55,428 nucleotides of DNA, taken from SHZI01 sp031395645 (GTDB lineage Bacteria; Pseudomonadota; Gammaproteobacteria; Steroidobacterales; GCA-2729495). Made by a program: the position numbers and the translations under genes. Positions 26,914 to 36,420 of the stretch are shown piece after piece. The stretch covers positions 1 to 55,428 of the forward strand of contig JANNJM010000019.1 of NCBI GenBank assembly GCA_031395645.1. The letters are read 5' to 3'. The stretch's first letter is position 1; the number at the start of each line of letters is the position of its first letter. Below the pieces are notes generated by a model. That model was not told the origin of the DNA. It saw only the letters and a program-made list of their open reading frames with translations, and did no database searches.

Positions 26914-27979
26914 CCTGCTCGTCACCGGCGGTGCCGGGTTCATCGGCAGCAATTTCGTTCGCTACTGGCGGCGGCAGTACCCGGCCGACCGGCTCACGGT
27001 GGTTGATGCATTGACCTACGCGGCGAGCCCCGACACGGTCCGCGAGCTGACGGCAGACGCGGGCCTCAACTTCGTGCGCGGGGACATCCGCGATGGTGAA
27101 CTCATGCGGTCGCTGGTTACCCGCCACGCGGTCGATACGATCGTGAATTTCGCGGCCGAAACCCATGTCGATCGCTCGATCTCGGGGCCCGGCGCTTTCA
27201 TCGAGACGAATGTCGTTGGCACGCACGTGCTGCTGCAGTCGGCGCTCGCAGCCTGGGCAAGTCGAGGGCCCGCTGCGAACGGCGGCCGGTGGCGATTTCA
27301 CCAGGTGTCCACCGATGAGGTCTACGGGTCTCTCGGCGCGACCGAGCCCGCATTCACGGAGGTCTCGCCGTATCGTCCCAGCTCACCGTATGCCGCCAGC
27401 AAGGCCGCAGCGGATCACCTGGTGCGGGCGTATCACACCACCTATGGCCTGGACGTGACCATCAGCAATTGCTCAAACAATTTTGGTCCCCACCAGTTTC
27501 CCGAAAAGCTGATTCCCCTGATGCTGGTCAATGCCTTGCAGGGGAAGCCGCTGCCTGTCTATGGGGACGGTGAGAATGTGCGGGACTGGCTCTACGTCGA
27601 GGATCACTGCCGGGGCATCGACCTCGTGCTCAGCCGGGGCCGCGCTGGCGAGACTTACAATATTGGCATGAATTGCGAGCAAAGGAATATCGATCTCGTG
27701 CACGGCCTCTGTCGTGAGCTGGATGCGTTGTTCGCCCGCGAGCCTGAACTGGCGAGTCGCTACCCGCAGGCGCCAGCGGCGGCAGGGCGCCCGACGGCCG
27801 GGCTCATCCGCTTCGTCCCGGATCGACCGGGCCACGATCGCCGCTACGCACTCGACACCGGCCGGATCCGCAGCGAGCTCGGCCTGGCCTCCGGCCGGGC
27901 GTTTCCCGACGATCTTGCCCGGACGATTGCCTGGTACGTCGCCAACAGCGCCTGGTGGGAGTCCCTGCAGGCGCCATGA
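26906..27979 (+). CDS. rmlB: dTDP-glucose 4,6-dehydratase
   Basis: I chose the TTG at 26906, seven bases after GGAGGAGGG, because it places LLVTGGAGFIGSNFV at the normal N-terminal position. This gives 357 residues and an 8-base overlap with rmlD. Other features are ETHVDRSISGP, the catalytic STDEVYG and YAASKAAADH, and NNFGPHQFPEKLIP. It converts dTDP-glucose to dTDP-4-keto-6-deoxyglucose with bound NAD. The gene order A-C-D-B differs from the common B-D-A-C order. Confidence 0.95.
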   Translation: MRSLLVTGGAGFIGSNFVRYWRRQYPADRLTVVDALTYAASPDTVRELTADAGLNFVRGDIRDGELMRSLVTRHAVDTIVNFAAETHVDRSISGPGAFIETNVVGTHVLLQSALAAWASRGPAANGGRWRFHQVSTDEVYGSLGATEPAFTEVSPYRPSSPYAASKAAADHLVRAYHTTYGLDVTISNCSNNFGPHQFPEKLIPLMLVNALQGKPLPVYGDGENVRDWLYVEDHCRGIDLVLSRGRAGETYNIGMNCEQRNIDLVHGLCRELDALFAREPELASRYPQAPAAAGRPTAGLIRFVPDRPGHDRRYALDTGRIRSELGLASGRAFPDDLARTIAWYVANSAWWESLQAP

Positions 27980-28734
27980 TCGGCAACATGAAAGTCGTGG
28001 TGGTCATGCCGGCGTACAACGCCGAGGCCACCCTCGAAAAGACCGTTCAGGACATTCCGCCGGGTGCGGCGGACCTGCTGATCCTCTGCGACGACTGCAG
28101 CGCCGACCGGACCGTGGAGATCGCCAGAAAACTTGGCATCACGGTGTTCCGTCAGCCCCACAACATGGGTTACGGCGCCAACCAGAAGCGCCTGTACGAC
28201 GCCGCGCTCTCCACAGGGGCCGACATCATCGTGATGGTGCACCCCGACTACCAGTACGATCCGCGCGTGATTCCCTTCGCCGCCGGCTTTATCGCCAGCG
28301 GCATCTGCGACGTGGTGATGGGTAACCGCATCCGCACCCGCCGGGAGACGCTGGCCGGCGGCATGCCGGTCTACAAGTACCTCGCGAACCGGTTTCTGAC
28401 ACTCGTCGAGAACATCGTGCTAGGACAAAACCTCGGCGATTTTCATTCCGGCTTTCGTGTCTACAGCCGGCGCGTGCTCGAGACGGTGAACTTCCACGCC
28501 AACTCGAACGACTTCATTTTCGACACCGAGTTTCTGGCGCAGGCGGTGCATCACGGGTTCCGGATCGGCGATATTCCCGTGCCCACGCGGTACTTTCCCG
28601 GGGCTTCGTCCATCAATTTCCGGCGCAGCCTGCAGTACGGCCTCCACACCCTGTGGGTGCTGGTCCAGTACCTGCTGCAGGGTGCAGGTATCCGGCGCTA
28701 CGCGATCTTCGCAGACGGGCGGCGCCGTGACTGA
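27976..28734 (+). CDS. Family 2 glycosyltransferase (DPM/ArnC-like)
   Basis: A 252-residue GT-A fold glycosyltransferase starting at ATG 27976 in an ATGA overlap with rmlB. It has VVVMPAYNAEATLEKTV at the N-terminus, the first aspartates in LCDDCSADRT, and MVHPDYQYDP in place of the usual DxDGQ. No membrane helices follow the catalytic domain, as in soluble dolichol/polyprenyl-phosphate sugar synthases. Its place after the rhamnose genes and before a polytopic GT-C-like protein suggests it makes a lipid-linked sugar for that enzyme. The sugar is unknown. Confidence 0.88.
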   Translation: MIGNMKVVVVMPAYNAEATLEKTVQDIPPGAADLLILCDDCSADRTVEIARKLGITVFRQPHNMGYGANQKRLYDAALSTGADIIVMVHPDYQYDPRVIPFAAGFIASGICDVVMGNRIRTRRETLAGGMPVYKYLANRFLTLVENIVLGQNLGDFHSGFRVYSRRVLETVNFHANSNDFIFDTEFLAQAVHHGFRIGDIPVPTRYFPGASSINFRRSLQYGLHTLWVLVQYLLQGAGIRRYAIFADGRRRD

Positions 28735-30766
28735 GCGGCGTGCCGTGCCCGCCGTGTGCCTGGCGCTGGCTGTTGCTGTGTGGTTCATCTACGGCCAGAC
28801 CCGCCATTACGAGTTCGTCAACTTTGACGACAACGAGTACATCTACGAGAACGACCAGATCAGGAAGGGCCTCAGCCTGGACAACGTGGTCCTGGCGTTT
28901 TCGAGCATTCAGGTCCACAACTGGCATCCGCTGACGACGCTCTCCAATATGGTGGATGTCGAGCTCTACGGGCTGGCGCCCGGCGGCCATCACCTGACCA
29001 GCGTGCTGCTGCATGCAGCCACGGCCATCCTGCTCTTCATGCTGCTGCGGACGATGACGGGCGCGCTGTGGCCGAGCGCGTTCGCCGCCGCGCTCTTTGC
29101 CGTGCACCCGCTGCGCGTTGAGTCCGTGGCCTGGATTGCCGAGCGCAAGGACGTGCTCAGCGGCCTGTTCTTCATGCTCACGCTCCTGACCTACGTGCGC
29201 TATGTCCGTGGGCCTGGCGCCGGGAACGGGCCCTTCCGCTCCCGGGCCTACTGGCTGGCCGTGCTGCTGTTTGCCTGCGGGCTCATGTCCAAGTCGATGC
29301 TGGTCACATTGCCGTTCCTGTTGCTGCTGCTGGACTTCTGGCCTCTGCAAAGAGGGCCCGTGCTGCGACGTCTGTTGCTCGAGAAAGTCCCCTTTCTGAT
29401 TCTCGCAGTCGTCGCGTCGGTGGCGACGGTGATCGGGCAAGGTACTGCCATCGACTCGAGCGAGGCGCTGCCGTTTCCCTGGCGCCTGGCCAACGCCGTA
29501 GTGGCCTATGGCAACTACGTCGTGCAGATGTTCTATCCCGTTGACCTCGCCGCGTTCTACCCGCATCCGGGCAGCAGCCTGCCGCTGTGGAAGATCGGCC
29601 TTGGCGCGCTGTTCCTGGCTGTCGCGTCGGGTCTTGCGCTGGCGGCCTGGCGCCGGCGGCCTTACGTGCTCGTGGGCTGGCTCTGGTACCTCGGGTTGCT
29701 GGTACCGGTGATCGGCATCCTGCAGGTCGGCAGCCAGGCCGGTGCGGACCGCTACACCTACCTGCCGCAGATCGGTCTCTGCATCGTGCTTGCCTGGGGT
29801 GCCGCCGACCTGAGCCGTGGCTGGCGGCACCAGCGGGTGGTGCTGGCGACCGGTGCTTTCGCGGTGCTGGCGCCGTTGCTGCTGCTCGCGCAGGTGCAGA
29901 CCACTTACTGGCGCGACAGTGTGGCGCTGTGGCGGCATGCGCTCGCCAGTACGGAGCGAAATTCCCGCGCGCATTACAACCTGGGTGCGGCCCTCGGGCG
30001 TCTCGAGCGCTACGACGAGGCGCTGCCGGAGCTGGCGAGCGCGGTCGCGATCGAGCCCGGTTATGCCGAGGCCCACTACAACCTGGGCGTCGCGCTCGGA
30101 CGACTCGGGCGTGGGGCGGAGGCGATCGTCCACTACCAGCGTGCCATCGCCTTGCGGCCCGACATGCCCGAAGCGCGCAATGATCTTGGGAGTGAGCTGG
30201 CGGAGCAGGGACGCTGGGATGAGGCGCTTCCGCAGTACCGGGAGGCGGTCCGGCTGAACCCGGCGAACGCCGAGTCCCTGAGTAACCTCGCTATGGTCGA
30301 GGGTCAGCGCGGACAGCTGGCAGCCGCCATCAGCAATTACCAGGCGTCACTCGCCATCCGTCCGGACAACGCGGACGCCCGGAACAATCTCGGCACGCTG
30401 CTCGGCCGCGCGGGCCGCTGGGCCGAGGCGCTGGCCAGCTTCGAACAGGCTCTCGCGTTGCAGCCGGGTTCGCTTGAGGCCCGCAATAATCTCGCCTGGC
30501 TGTTGGCCACCTGCCCGGACGCGGCACTTCGCGACGGCCGTCGGGCGACGCTGCTTGCCGGGGGTACGGACGCGAACAGCCTGGATACCCTCGCTGCCGC
30601 CTATGCCGAAGCCGGAGACTTTTCACTGGCGGTGGCGACAGCTGAACGGGCGCTGGCGCTGGCCATCGCCGGGAACCAGCCGTTCGTGGCGGACCTTCGC
30701 GGGCGGCTGCGGCTTTATCAGGGCGGCTCCCCGTATCACGAGCCGGGCGTCGCGCCATCCCGTTGA
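28727..30766 (+). CDS. GT-C-like membrane protein with C-terminal TPR repeats
   Basis: A 679-residue protein from GTG 28727 (8-base overlap with the upstream gene). The N-terminal 400 residues are polytopic, with a first loop YEFVNFDDNEYIYEN typical of GT-C transferases using lipid-phosphate sugars, and HPLRVESVAWIAERKDVLSGLF as in TMTC/O-mannosyltransferase relatives. From about residue 415 at least six TPR units follow (HYNLGAALGRLERYDEAL and similar), ending ARNNLAWLLATCPD. The layout suggests transfer of a sugar to exported proteins, with the TPR part binding acceptors or partners. It closes the coupled exosortase-rml operon. Confidence 0.85.
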   Translation: MTERRAVPAVCLALAVAVWFIYGQTRHYEFVNFDDNEYIYENDQIRKGLSLDNVVLAFSSIQVHNWHPLTTLSNMVDVELYGLAPGGHHLTSVLLHAATAILLFMLLRTMTGALWPSAFAAALFAVHPLRVESVAWIAERKDVLSGLFFMLTLLTYVRYVRGPGAGNGPFRSRAYWLAVLLFACGLMSKSMLVTLPFLLLLLDFWPLQRGPVLRRLLLEKVPFLILAVVASVATVIGQGTAIDSSEALPFPWRLANAVVAYGNYVVQMFYPVDLAAFYPHPGSSLPLWKIGLGALFLAVASGLALAAWRRRPYVLVGWLWYLGLLVPVIGILQVGSQAGADRYTYLPQIGLCIVLAWGAADLSRGWRHQRVVLATGAFAVLAPLLLLAQVQTTYWRDSVALWRHALASTERNSRAHYNLGAALGRLERYDEALPELASAVAIEPGYAEAHYNLGVALGRLGRGAEAIVHYQRAIALRPDMPEARNDLGSELAEQGRWDEALPQYREAVRLNPANAESLSNLAMVEGQRGQLAAAISNYQASLAIRPDNADARNNLGTLLGRAGRWAEALASFEQALALQPGSLEARNNLAWLLATCPDAALRDGRRATLLAGGTDANSLDTLAAAYAEAGDFSLAVATAERALALAIAGNQPFVADLRGRLRLYQGGSPYHEPGVAPSR

Positions 30767-30782
30767 GCCGGAACGCGCCGGG

Positions 30783-31748
30783 TCAGTTCACCTGCTTGTC
30801 GATGAACTCGCCAATGGCGTCGGCAGCCACGGCGTGCGCGCGTTCGTTCGGGTGCGCGTCGTACTTGCCCACCACCACCTGTTCGGGCGCGTAACTGGCG
30901 AAGACCGGCAGCAGATCCAGGTGCGGAACGCCAAGTTCCGACCAGAAGCGATCAAGGCGGCGGTGAATGCCGGCATAGGCGTAGTCGGGACCCAGTGCCT
31001 GCAGGAAGGGAAAAGTCACCACCAGCAGCCTGATGTTGCGAAACCTGCAGTACTCCGCCAGGCCGGCCAGTCGCGACTGCTGTTGCGCCCAGATGGGCCC
31101 GTCGTAGGCAGCGCGTATCGACGTGAAGTAGTTGGCAACGCCCGGGTCCCTGGTCGCCTTCAGCTGGTAGTAGAGCTTGTTGATGAAGTAGCTGTGCCGC
31201 ACCAGGAACGGCTCGTCCGCCTGCTCGCGATAGATTCGAGCAAGATGGGCCTGCCATGCGGGGATCAGGTCGGAAACGTCATTCAGCACATACACCAGCA
31301 CCACCACGTCGGTCTCGTAGCCCAGGTCCGCCAGCAACCGCAGGGCGCCCACTTCCTGGCCGGTATCAAAGCCGTTCCGGGCTGCCGCATGCAGCTCCAG
31401 CCGGCCGGCAGTGCGCTCCCGCATTAGGTTCACGAAGCGCTTGTCCACATCGGCCACACCGTGCCCGGCGGTGAAGGAATCACCAAGAAAAGTCACGCGC
31501 TTCCTGCCGGGGGCGACCGTCGACATGTATTCGATGTTGTCGCGGATCTCCAGTTTGTTGTACTGGTAGTGACGCTCAAACCAGCGCGCGCTGATCCGCG
31601 TCAGCCCGAGCAGGTCCGTGCTGTCATAAAAATAGCGGTAGTAAACCTCAAGGCCACAGACCACGACGCTGAGCAGCCCTGCCAGAACCAGCGCGTTGGC
31701 GGCGAGCAGTGTCCGCATCGGGACAGGCTTCTTTTCCGGCACATTCAT
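30783..31748 (-). CDS. Membrane-anchored SGNH/GDSL-family hydrolase
   Basis: A 321-residue protein with one N-terminal membrane helix (TLLAANALVLAGLLSVVVCGLEVYY) and an SGNH domain: GDSFTAGHG (catalytic Ser), the Asn block VYVLNDVSD, and the terminal Asp-His in YDAHPNERAH. Such enzymes add or remove acyl groups on exported polysaccharide or lipids. The ATG at 31748 overlaps the stop of the flippase-like gene by 4 bases, so they are one operon. The gene converges on the rml operon with only 16 bases between stops. Confidence 0.87.
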   Translation of the reverse strand: MNVPEKKPVPMRTLLAANALVLAGLLSVVVCGLEVYYRYFYDSTDLLGLTRISARWFERHYQYNKLEIRDNIEYMSTVAPGRKRVTFLGDSFTAGHGVADVDKRFVNLMRERTAGRLELHAAARNGFDTGQEVGALRLLADLGYETDVVVLVYVLNDVSDLIPAWQAHLARIYREQADEPFLVRHSYFINKLYYQLKATRDPGVANYFTSIRAAYDGPIWAQQQSRLAGLAEYCRFRNIRLLVVTFPFLQALGPDYAYAGIHRRLDRFWSELGVPHLDLLPVFASYAPEQVVVGKYDAHPNERAHAVAADAIGEFIDKQVN

Positions 31749-32749
31749 GCGTATGCCCGGGCCCGCCGGTTGATGAGCGGCAGGGCAGCCAGCGACAACA
31801 GGCCGAGGACGATCGTCAAGCCGATATTCACCGAGAAGAAAAAGATGTTGGCTGCCGAGAACGCGTCATCGCCGCGGACGCCGTAAAACAGGGTCAGTGC
31901 GCTGATTACGAGGAAATGGAACGTGCCCATGCCACCTGGTGCGGGGATGACGAGGCCCAGCGTGGCAAACACGAACACCGTCAACGCGGCCCGCCCGTCG
32001 AGCGCGGCCGTGGGCGCAAAGGCCTGCAGGCCCATCCAGGTCATCAGGTAGGAAAGCAGCCAGATGTTGACGTTGTGCAGGACGAACCAGATCGGGTGTT
32101 GCAGGCGACGGATGCTCTGCAGACCTTCGCGAAAGCCCGCCAGCCGCTGGCGGAACAGGAGCCACAGTGCCGCACCTGCCACTGCAACCGCTCCGGCGGC
32201 GATCCAGAAGACCTGGCCCGGCAGAGTGCCCCTGGCGGCGACGAAGCTGCTGATCTTGTCGAACTCGAGCAGCAGCGCCAGCGTCATGACGATACCGAGG
32301 CACAGCAGGTCCACGGCCCGGTCGGCGACGATGGTGCCCATGACCTGCTGCACCGGGATGTGTTCGTGCCGCGAAATCAGCGCGGCGCGCACGAACTCAC
32401 CGACCCGTGGCAGTCCGAGGTTGGCGAAGTACGCGATGCAGATCGCGAAAAACGTGGTGGCAAAGCGCGGTTTGAAGCCCAGTGGCTGCAGCAGCAGCTG
32501 CCACTTGCAGGCCCTGCTCACGGTGCTTGCCACGTAGGCGAGCAGCACGAGCGCAATCCAGCGAAAATCCGCGTGCGTGAAGTCGTTGAAGAGCTTGGCA
32601 AGCAGGTCACACTGCGCCGGCGCAATGCTGTTCTGCGCGCACCCGGCGAGATACGCCGAGTTCTCGTGGCGGTACACGAGCAGCAGGATGCCCGCGCCAA
32701 TGCCGGCAAAGACAATGGCCTGCAGTACCTTGCGCAAGGTCGTCTTCAC
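31745..32749 (-). CDS. Lysylphosphatidylglycerol synthase TM-region (flippase-like) protein
   Basis: A 334-residue polytopic protein with about eight membrane segments and the family motifs ANLGLPRVGEFVRAALISRHE and GLVIPAPGGMGTFHF. It belongs to the UPF0104/AglD2 group that includes the MprF flippase half and putative lipid or lipid-linked sugar translocators. Neighbours (GT2 upstream by 21 bases, SGNH hydrolase overlapping) suggest movement of a lipid-linked sugar. No aminoacyl-transfer domain is attached. Confidence 0.87.
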   Translation of the reverse strand: MKTTLRKVLQAIVFAGIGAGILLLVYRHENSAYLAGCAQNSIAPAQCDLLAKLFNDFTHADFRWIALVLLAYVASTVSRACKWQLLLQPLGFKPRFATTFFAICIAYFANLGLPRVGEFVRAALISRHEHIPVQQVMGTIVADRAVDLLCLGIVMTLALLLEFDKISSFVAARGTLPGQVFWIAAGAVAVAGAALWLLFRQRLAGFREGLQSIRRLQHPIWFVLHNVNIWLLSYLMTWMGLQAFAPTAALDGRAALTVFVFATLGLVIPAPGGMGTFHFLVISALTLFYGVRGDDAFSAANIFFFSVNIGLTIVLGLLSLAALPLINRRARAYA

Positions 32750-32770
32750 GCGGCGGGTCCGGTAAGGATG

Positions 32771-33820
32771 CTACAGGCGCAGGTGCAACGGCACGCGGGG
32801 CTGCGTTGCCATGTCGTAGGCCAGGAAGGACAGCAGTAGCTGCCCGCCGAGCAGCGTGGGCAATGCAGCCAGCATGACGGTACCGGCCGAGACCGGCACG
32901 CCTGAGGCCAGCGAGCCCGACCACTGAATGGCGCCGAAGATCACGCCGAAGGGGAGGAAGATGCAACCGGCCAGCAACTCCAGGGAGGCAACGCTGAAGT
33001 TCCGCAGGAAATAGTTGTAGAAGAGCCGCTTGAAGAAATTGCCGAGGTTCTTCACCAGAAACTCGAACGCCACCCGGCGGACCTCAAGATTGCTGACTTC
33101 CGCGCCGTAGACCGAGTCCAGCGGCACGTCCTCGACCACCGCACCGAGCGTGTTTAGTCGAAAGAGCATGTCGGACTCGAAGAACCACCGGCCGCTCACG
33201 CGCTCGAGCGGCATTTCCCGCAACACCTTGGCATGAATTGCGGTGTAGCCGTTGGTAGGATCGAAGACGCTCCAGTAGCCCGAGGACAGCTTGGTCAGGA
33301 ACGAGAGGAGGGCGTTGCCCAGCTTGCGGGAGGCGGGCATGCCACGCAGCGAGTCGAGCCGGAAGAAGCGGTTGCCTTTGGTGTAGTCGGCACGACCACT
33401 GGTAATCGGCGCCACGAAGCGCCGAATGAGCGCCGGATTCATCTGGCCGTCGCCGTCGACCTTGACGACGATATCGGCACCATCGGCCAGCGCCCGGAGA
33501 TAGCCCGTGCGGGTGGCACCGCCGACACCCTGATTGGCAGCATGGCGCAGGATTACGATCCGCGGATCAGCGCACTGCTTGCGGATGAAGTCGCCGCTGC
33601 CGTCCGGGCAGGCATCGTCGACGCAGTAGATACGGTGAACCTCGGGGCCGATGGCGGCGAGCACGGCGGTGATGTGGGCCGTCACGCGGAAGCAGGGGAT
33701 GACCACGGCGATCGCCGGGGTCTGCTGTGCTGGGGCTGAATTGGCCACGTTCTGCATCACGTTCATTCCGACGCCGCAGACAGTGTCCTTGATCGGGGGC
33801 AAATATTCATCTGTTACCAT
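32771..33820 (-). CDS. Family 2 glycosyltransferase with C-terminal membrane helices
   Basis: A 349-residue protein with the GT-A core IAVVIPCFRVTAHI, YCVDDACPDGSGD, VVKVDGDGQMNP (DxD) and TKGNRFF. Two hydrophobic hairpins follow near the C-terminus, as in DPM1/GtrB-type enzymes that charge a polyprenyl phosphate. The start could be 33820, 33766 or 33757; none has a convincing ribosome site and the first 22 residues look poorly conserved. It heads the operon with the flippase-like and SGNH genes. Confidence 0.88.
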   Translation of the reverse strand: MVTDEYLPPIKDTVCGVGMNVMQNVANSAPAQQTPAIAVVIPCFRVTAHITAVLAAIGPEVHRIYCVDDACPDGSGDFIRKQCADPRIVILRHAANQGVGGATRTGYLRALADGADIVVKVDGDGQMNPALIRRFVAPITSGRADYTKGNRFFRLDSLRGMPASRKLGNALLSFLTKLSSGYWSVFDPTNGYTAIHAKVLREMPLERVSGRWFFESDMLFRLNTLGAVVEDVPLDSVYGAEVSNLEVRRVAFEFLVKNLGNFFKRLFYNYFLRNFSVASLELLAGCIFLPFGVIFGAIQWSGSLASGVPVSAGTVMLAALPTLLGGQLLLSFLAYDMATQPRVPLHLRL

Positions 33821-33862
33821 CGAATTTCACGTCATCTTGCCCCTTATGTCCGTTCGGTACCG

Positions 33863-34531
33863 ATGCCCATTTCAGCACTCCGACACATCCACGCTCGCCG
33901 CGACTGCCTGCAGCGGGAGCTTTCGGTGCAGGCGGAATTCACGGCCTGGGAGGAAACCTGCATACCGTCCTACTGCCACCCGAATCTCGCGGCGGCCTAC
34001 CTGAGCTGGTGGCGGCTGTACGCGGCGGTGGCGCTCGCCCGGCGTCATGCCCGCTTTGACGCGGTGCTGGATTTTGGCGCAGCGGTCGGCGAGCTGCGAC
34101 GCCTGCTGCCGGCGTCAACCGGTCGCTACGATTTCATCGAGCAGAACGACCGCGCGGCCCGCTACCTCAACGAGCAGTTTCCAGGTGCCGGGCGTGCAAC
34201 CCTGGACTCGGCGCCGGCGGGCGGCTACTCCTGCATTTTTGCGCTGGATGCGCTGGAACATAACACCGACTTCGCAGCGCTCCTCGGGCGGCTGGCCGGC
34301 AAGCTCGCGCCGGACGGTGTGTTCATCATGTCCGGTCCCACCGAGAATCGCCTCTACCGCCTGGGGCGGCGCATCGCCGGATTCGATGCGCACTATCACG
34401 AGACGAACATCTATGCGATCGAGGCTGCCGCGCGCGCCTGCATGACGTCCGTCGAGGTGCGCCAGCTGCCGCCGTTGCTGCCGTTGTTCCGGCTCTCGGC
34501 CTGGCGTCCCGGGGCGTCGGTTGCCGGCTAA
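33863..34531 (+). CDS. Class I SAM-dependent methyltransferase-like protein
   Basis: A 222-residue protein with a Rossmann glycine-rich segment VLDFGAAVGELRRLLP, then FIEQNDRAARYLNEQF and CIFALDALEHNTDFAALLGRLAGKLAPDGVFIMSGPTEN, the order expected of a class I methyltransferase. GAAVG replaces GxGxG, so it may bind SAM differently. It stands between divergent glycosylation genes and overlaps the end of the convergent STT3-like gene by 4 bases. The likely target is a sugar or lipid intermediate, by context only. Confidence 0.75.
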   Translation: MPISALRHIHARRDCLQRELSVQAEFTAWEETCIPSYCHPNLAAAYLSWWRLYAAVALARRHARFDAVLDFGAAVGELRRLLPASTGRYDFIEQNDRAARYLNEQFPGAGRATLDSAPAGGYSCIFALDALEHNTDFAALLGRLAGKLAPDGVFIMSGPTENRLYRLGRRIAGFDAHYHETNIYAIEAAARACMTSVEVRQLPPLLPLFRLSAWRPGASVAG

Positions 34532-36366
34532 TTCTGCTCCACGGTGATCTTCGGCAGCAGCTCCGGTCGAACCCTAAAGAGGTCGTAGGTGGCTTCGATG
34601 GCGGCGGGAAGCGGCATCTGCTCCAGCCAGGCTGGCGGTTCGCTCCGGTACAGGCGGCCGAGCAGGCGCGGATCACGGGCCAGCGGCGACGAGAACGGGA
34701 GGGCCTGGCAGATGATGAGGTGATCGATGCCACGCGACTCGATCGTGCTGCGCGAGGTGCGATCATCGCTGGCATTGAGAATGGTGAACATGGCGATGGC
34801 GCCTTCCTGATTACTCAGGCTCGGCGTCGCGATGACGCGATGCTTGGTCCGATAGAGCAGTTCAGGTCCCAGGTCGGAGATGGCCACGATGGTCCACGGG
34901 CGGTCCGAGCCCTTCGCCTCCCGGTCGATGAAAGCCGCGAGTTGCGCTAGTGGAGCGTGGCAGGGTGGCAGGCGCTCGAGGGAGCGGCTGGCGATGTAGG
35001 CCGTGGCCCCGCTAGCGGCCAGGACGGCTAAGCCTGCCAAGGCGGCGGTGATGCGCGTCGCGACGCCGGTGCCTGACGCCAGCCTGACCAGCAGGTCTGA
35101 CAGCACGATCGCGCCGGCAATCTCCGCGTACGGCGCGAACCGCAGCATCACCAGTGAGGCACCCGTATAGATGGCGAGGACGAGGATGAGAAACGTCCAG
35201 ACCGGCGCCAGTGGCCCCCGCCACTCGCGTCGCAGGCCGGCAACGGCCGCGGGCAGCGCCACCAGCGTGCCGCCGAGGTAGAGCAGGAACATCCGCACGC
35301 CCTGCGCGTCCTTAGGCAGCAGGCCGTAGGTTTCCGAGACGACGTCCACCAGCACGATGCGCGCGCGCTCGTCGATGCCCGCCAATGGACCCGCGAAGAA
35401 TCCCGGGAATGCCAGCGCAAATCCTCCCAGCGCCAGTACTGCGCCGACTGCACTGATGAGCAGCCGGGCGCGAAGATCCGGGGGGGCCGTCCGGCGGGTC
35501 TCCAGGCGCCGGACCACCAGCCAGAAAGCGGTCGCCAGCAGCGCGATGACGAGATCGGCGCTGGAAATCCTCTCGTACCGGGGCTTGAGAATTTCCGCCA
35601 GCGGATACTCCAGCAACAACGCAACGGCGATCGTCGTGCCCAGGGCTGCGGAAAAGTGCAGCGCGCCGGCGCTGCGTGTCCGCTCGCCGGACTGGATCCA
35701 GGCGATAGTCAGCGCGCCGAAGCAGGCGGCCAGCATCAGGAGAAACTCCGGGCTCAACCAGACGCCAAGGCCAGCCAGGGCACCGGCCAGGACGGAATGC
35801 GATGTTCTGCCGGGCGCATGCAGTGCGTGGGCGGTCAGGCCCGTCGCCAGTGTGAAGACCAGCATGATCAGCGTGTGATGGTCGGCGCGCCCGGGCAGCG
35901 AATAGGCGAGCGCGGCGAATTGCGCGAGCAGCACGACGATCGCCACGGGCCCCCGCCAGCGTCCGAACAGGCTGGCGGCCGTCCAGGCCACCGCCGCGCC
36001 GAGGCCCAGGTACAACACCGGCGACACCGCGGCGCCGGACCAGAAGAGCGCTGCCTCGCGGCCCAGCAACGGCGTGAGCACGACTGAGGCCACCAGCAGG
36101 ATGGCGTCCAGCGGCCGGGTGGAATGCTGGATTTCGCCGAACGGCCAGTTCGCCCGGGGTTGGGTATGGTCGTACCAATTGCCCGTTTCGAGCAGCCGCT
36201 GCACGTGGCCGAGCCAGGTGTAGCTGTCCGCGTCCACCAATTGCCCGTTCAGCAGCAGGGGGCCGATGGAGGTCAGGGTCCCGGCCTGGACCGCCACGAC
36301 CAGCAATCCGGCGACCAGGTAGGACAGGAGCAGCCAGGGACTGCGGGGCGGACGAATGGACGACAT
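34528..36366 (-). CDS. STT3/PglB-like polytopic membrane protein
   Basis: I chose ATG 36366 (612 residues); the frame opens at GTG 36390. About a dozen membrane helices are followed by a soluble C-terminal domain. The first extracytoplasmic loop has DADSYTWLGHVQRLLETGNWYD, matching the DxD loop of oligosaccharyltransferases. GRADHHTL and WLSPEFLLML resemble the later catalytic and acidic motifs, but WWDYG is absent. It may transfer a lipid-linked glycan to protein or act as a related GT-C sugar transferase. Confidence 0.72.
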   Translation of the reverse strand: MSSIRPPRSPWLLLSYLVAGLLVVAVQAGTLTSIGPLLLNGQLVDADSYTWLGHVQRLLETGNWYDHTQPRANWPFGEIQHSTRPLDAILLVASVVLTPLLGREAALFWSGAAVSPVLYLGLGAAVAWTAASLFGRWRGPVAIVVLLAQFAALAYSLPGRADHHTLIMLVFTLATGLTAHALHAPGRTSHSVLAGALAGLGVWLSPEFLLMLAACFGALTIAWIQSGERTRSAGALHFSAALGTTIAVALLLEYPLAEILKPRYERISSADLVIALLATAFWLVVRRLETRRTAPPDLRARLLISAVGAVLALGGFALAFPGFFAGPLAGIDERARIVLVDVVSETYGLLPKDAQGVRMFLLYLGGTLVALPAAVAGLRREWRGPLAPVWTFLILVLAIYTGASLVMLRFAPYAEIAGAIVLSDLLVRLASGTGVATRITAALAGLAVLAASGATAYIASRSLERLPPCHAPLAQLAAFIDREAKGSDRPWTIVAISDLGPELLYRTKHRVIATPSLSNQEGAIAMFTILNASDDRTSRSTIESRGIDHLIICQALPFSSPLARDPRLLGRLYRSEPPAWLEQMPLPAAIEATYDLFRVRPELLPKITVEQN

Positions 36367-36420
36367 GGGGTCGCATGATATCCGGCCCACGCTAAGATGC
36401 CCGCCGAAGAAGGAGTCTCG

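Noticed and set aside
28613..30133. Long minus-strand frame opposite the GT-C/TPR gene
   Set aside because: Gln/Arg/His-rich shadow of a GC-rich coding strand with no domain; same for similar long antisense frames at 22216-24288, 24573-25985 and 36622-38661.
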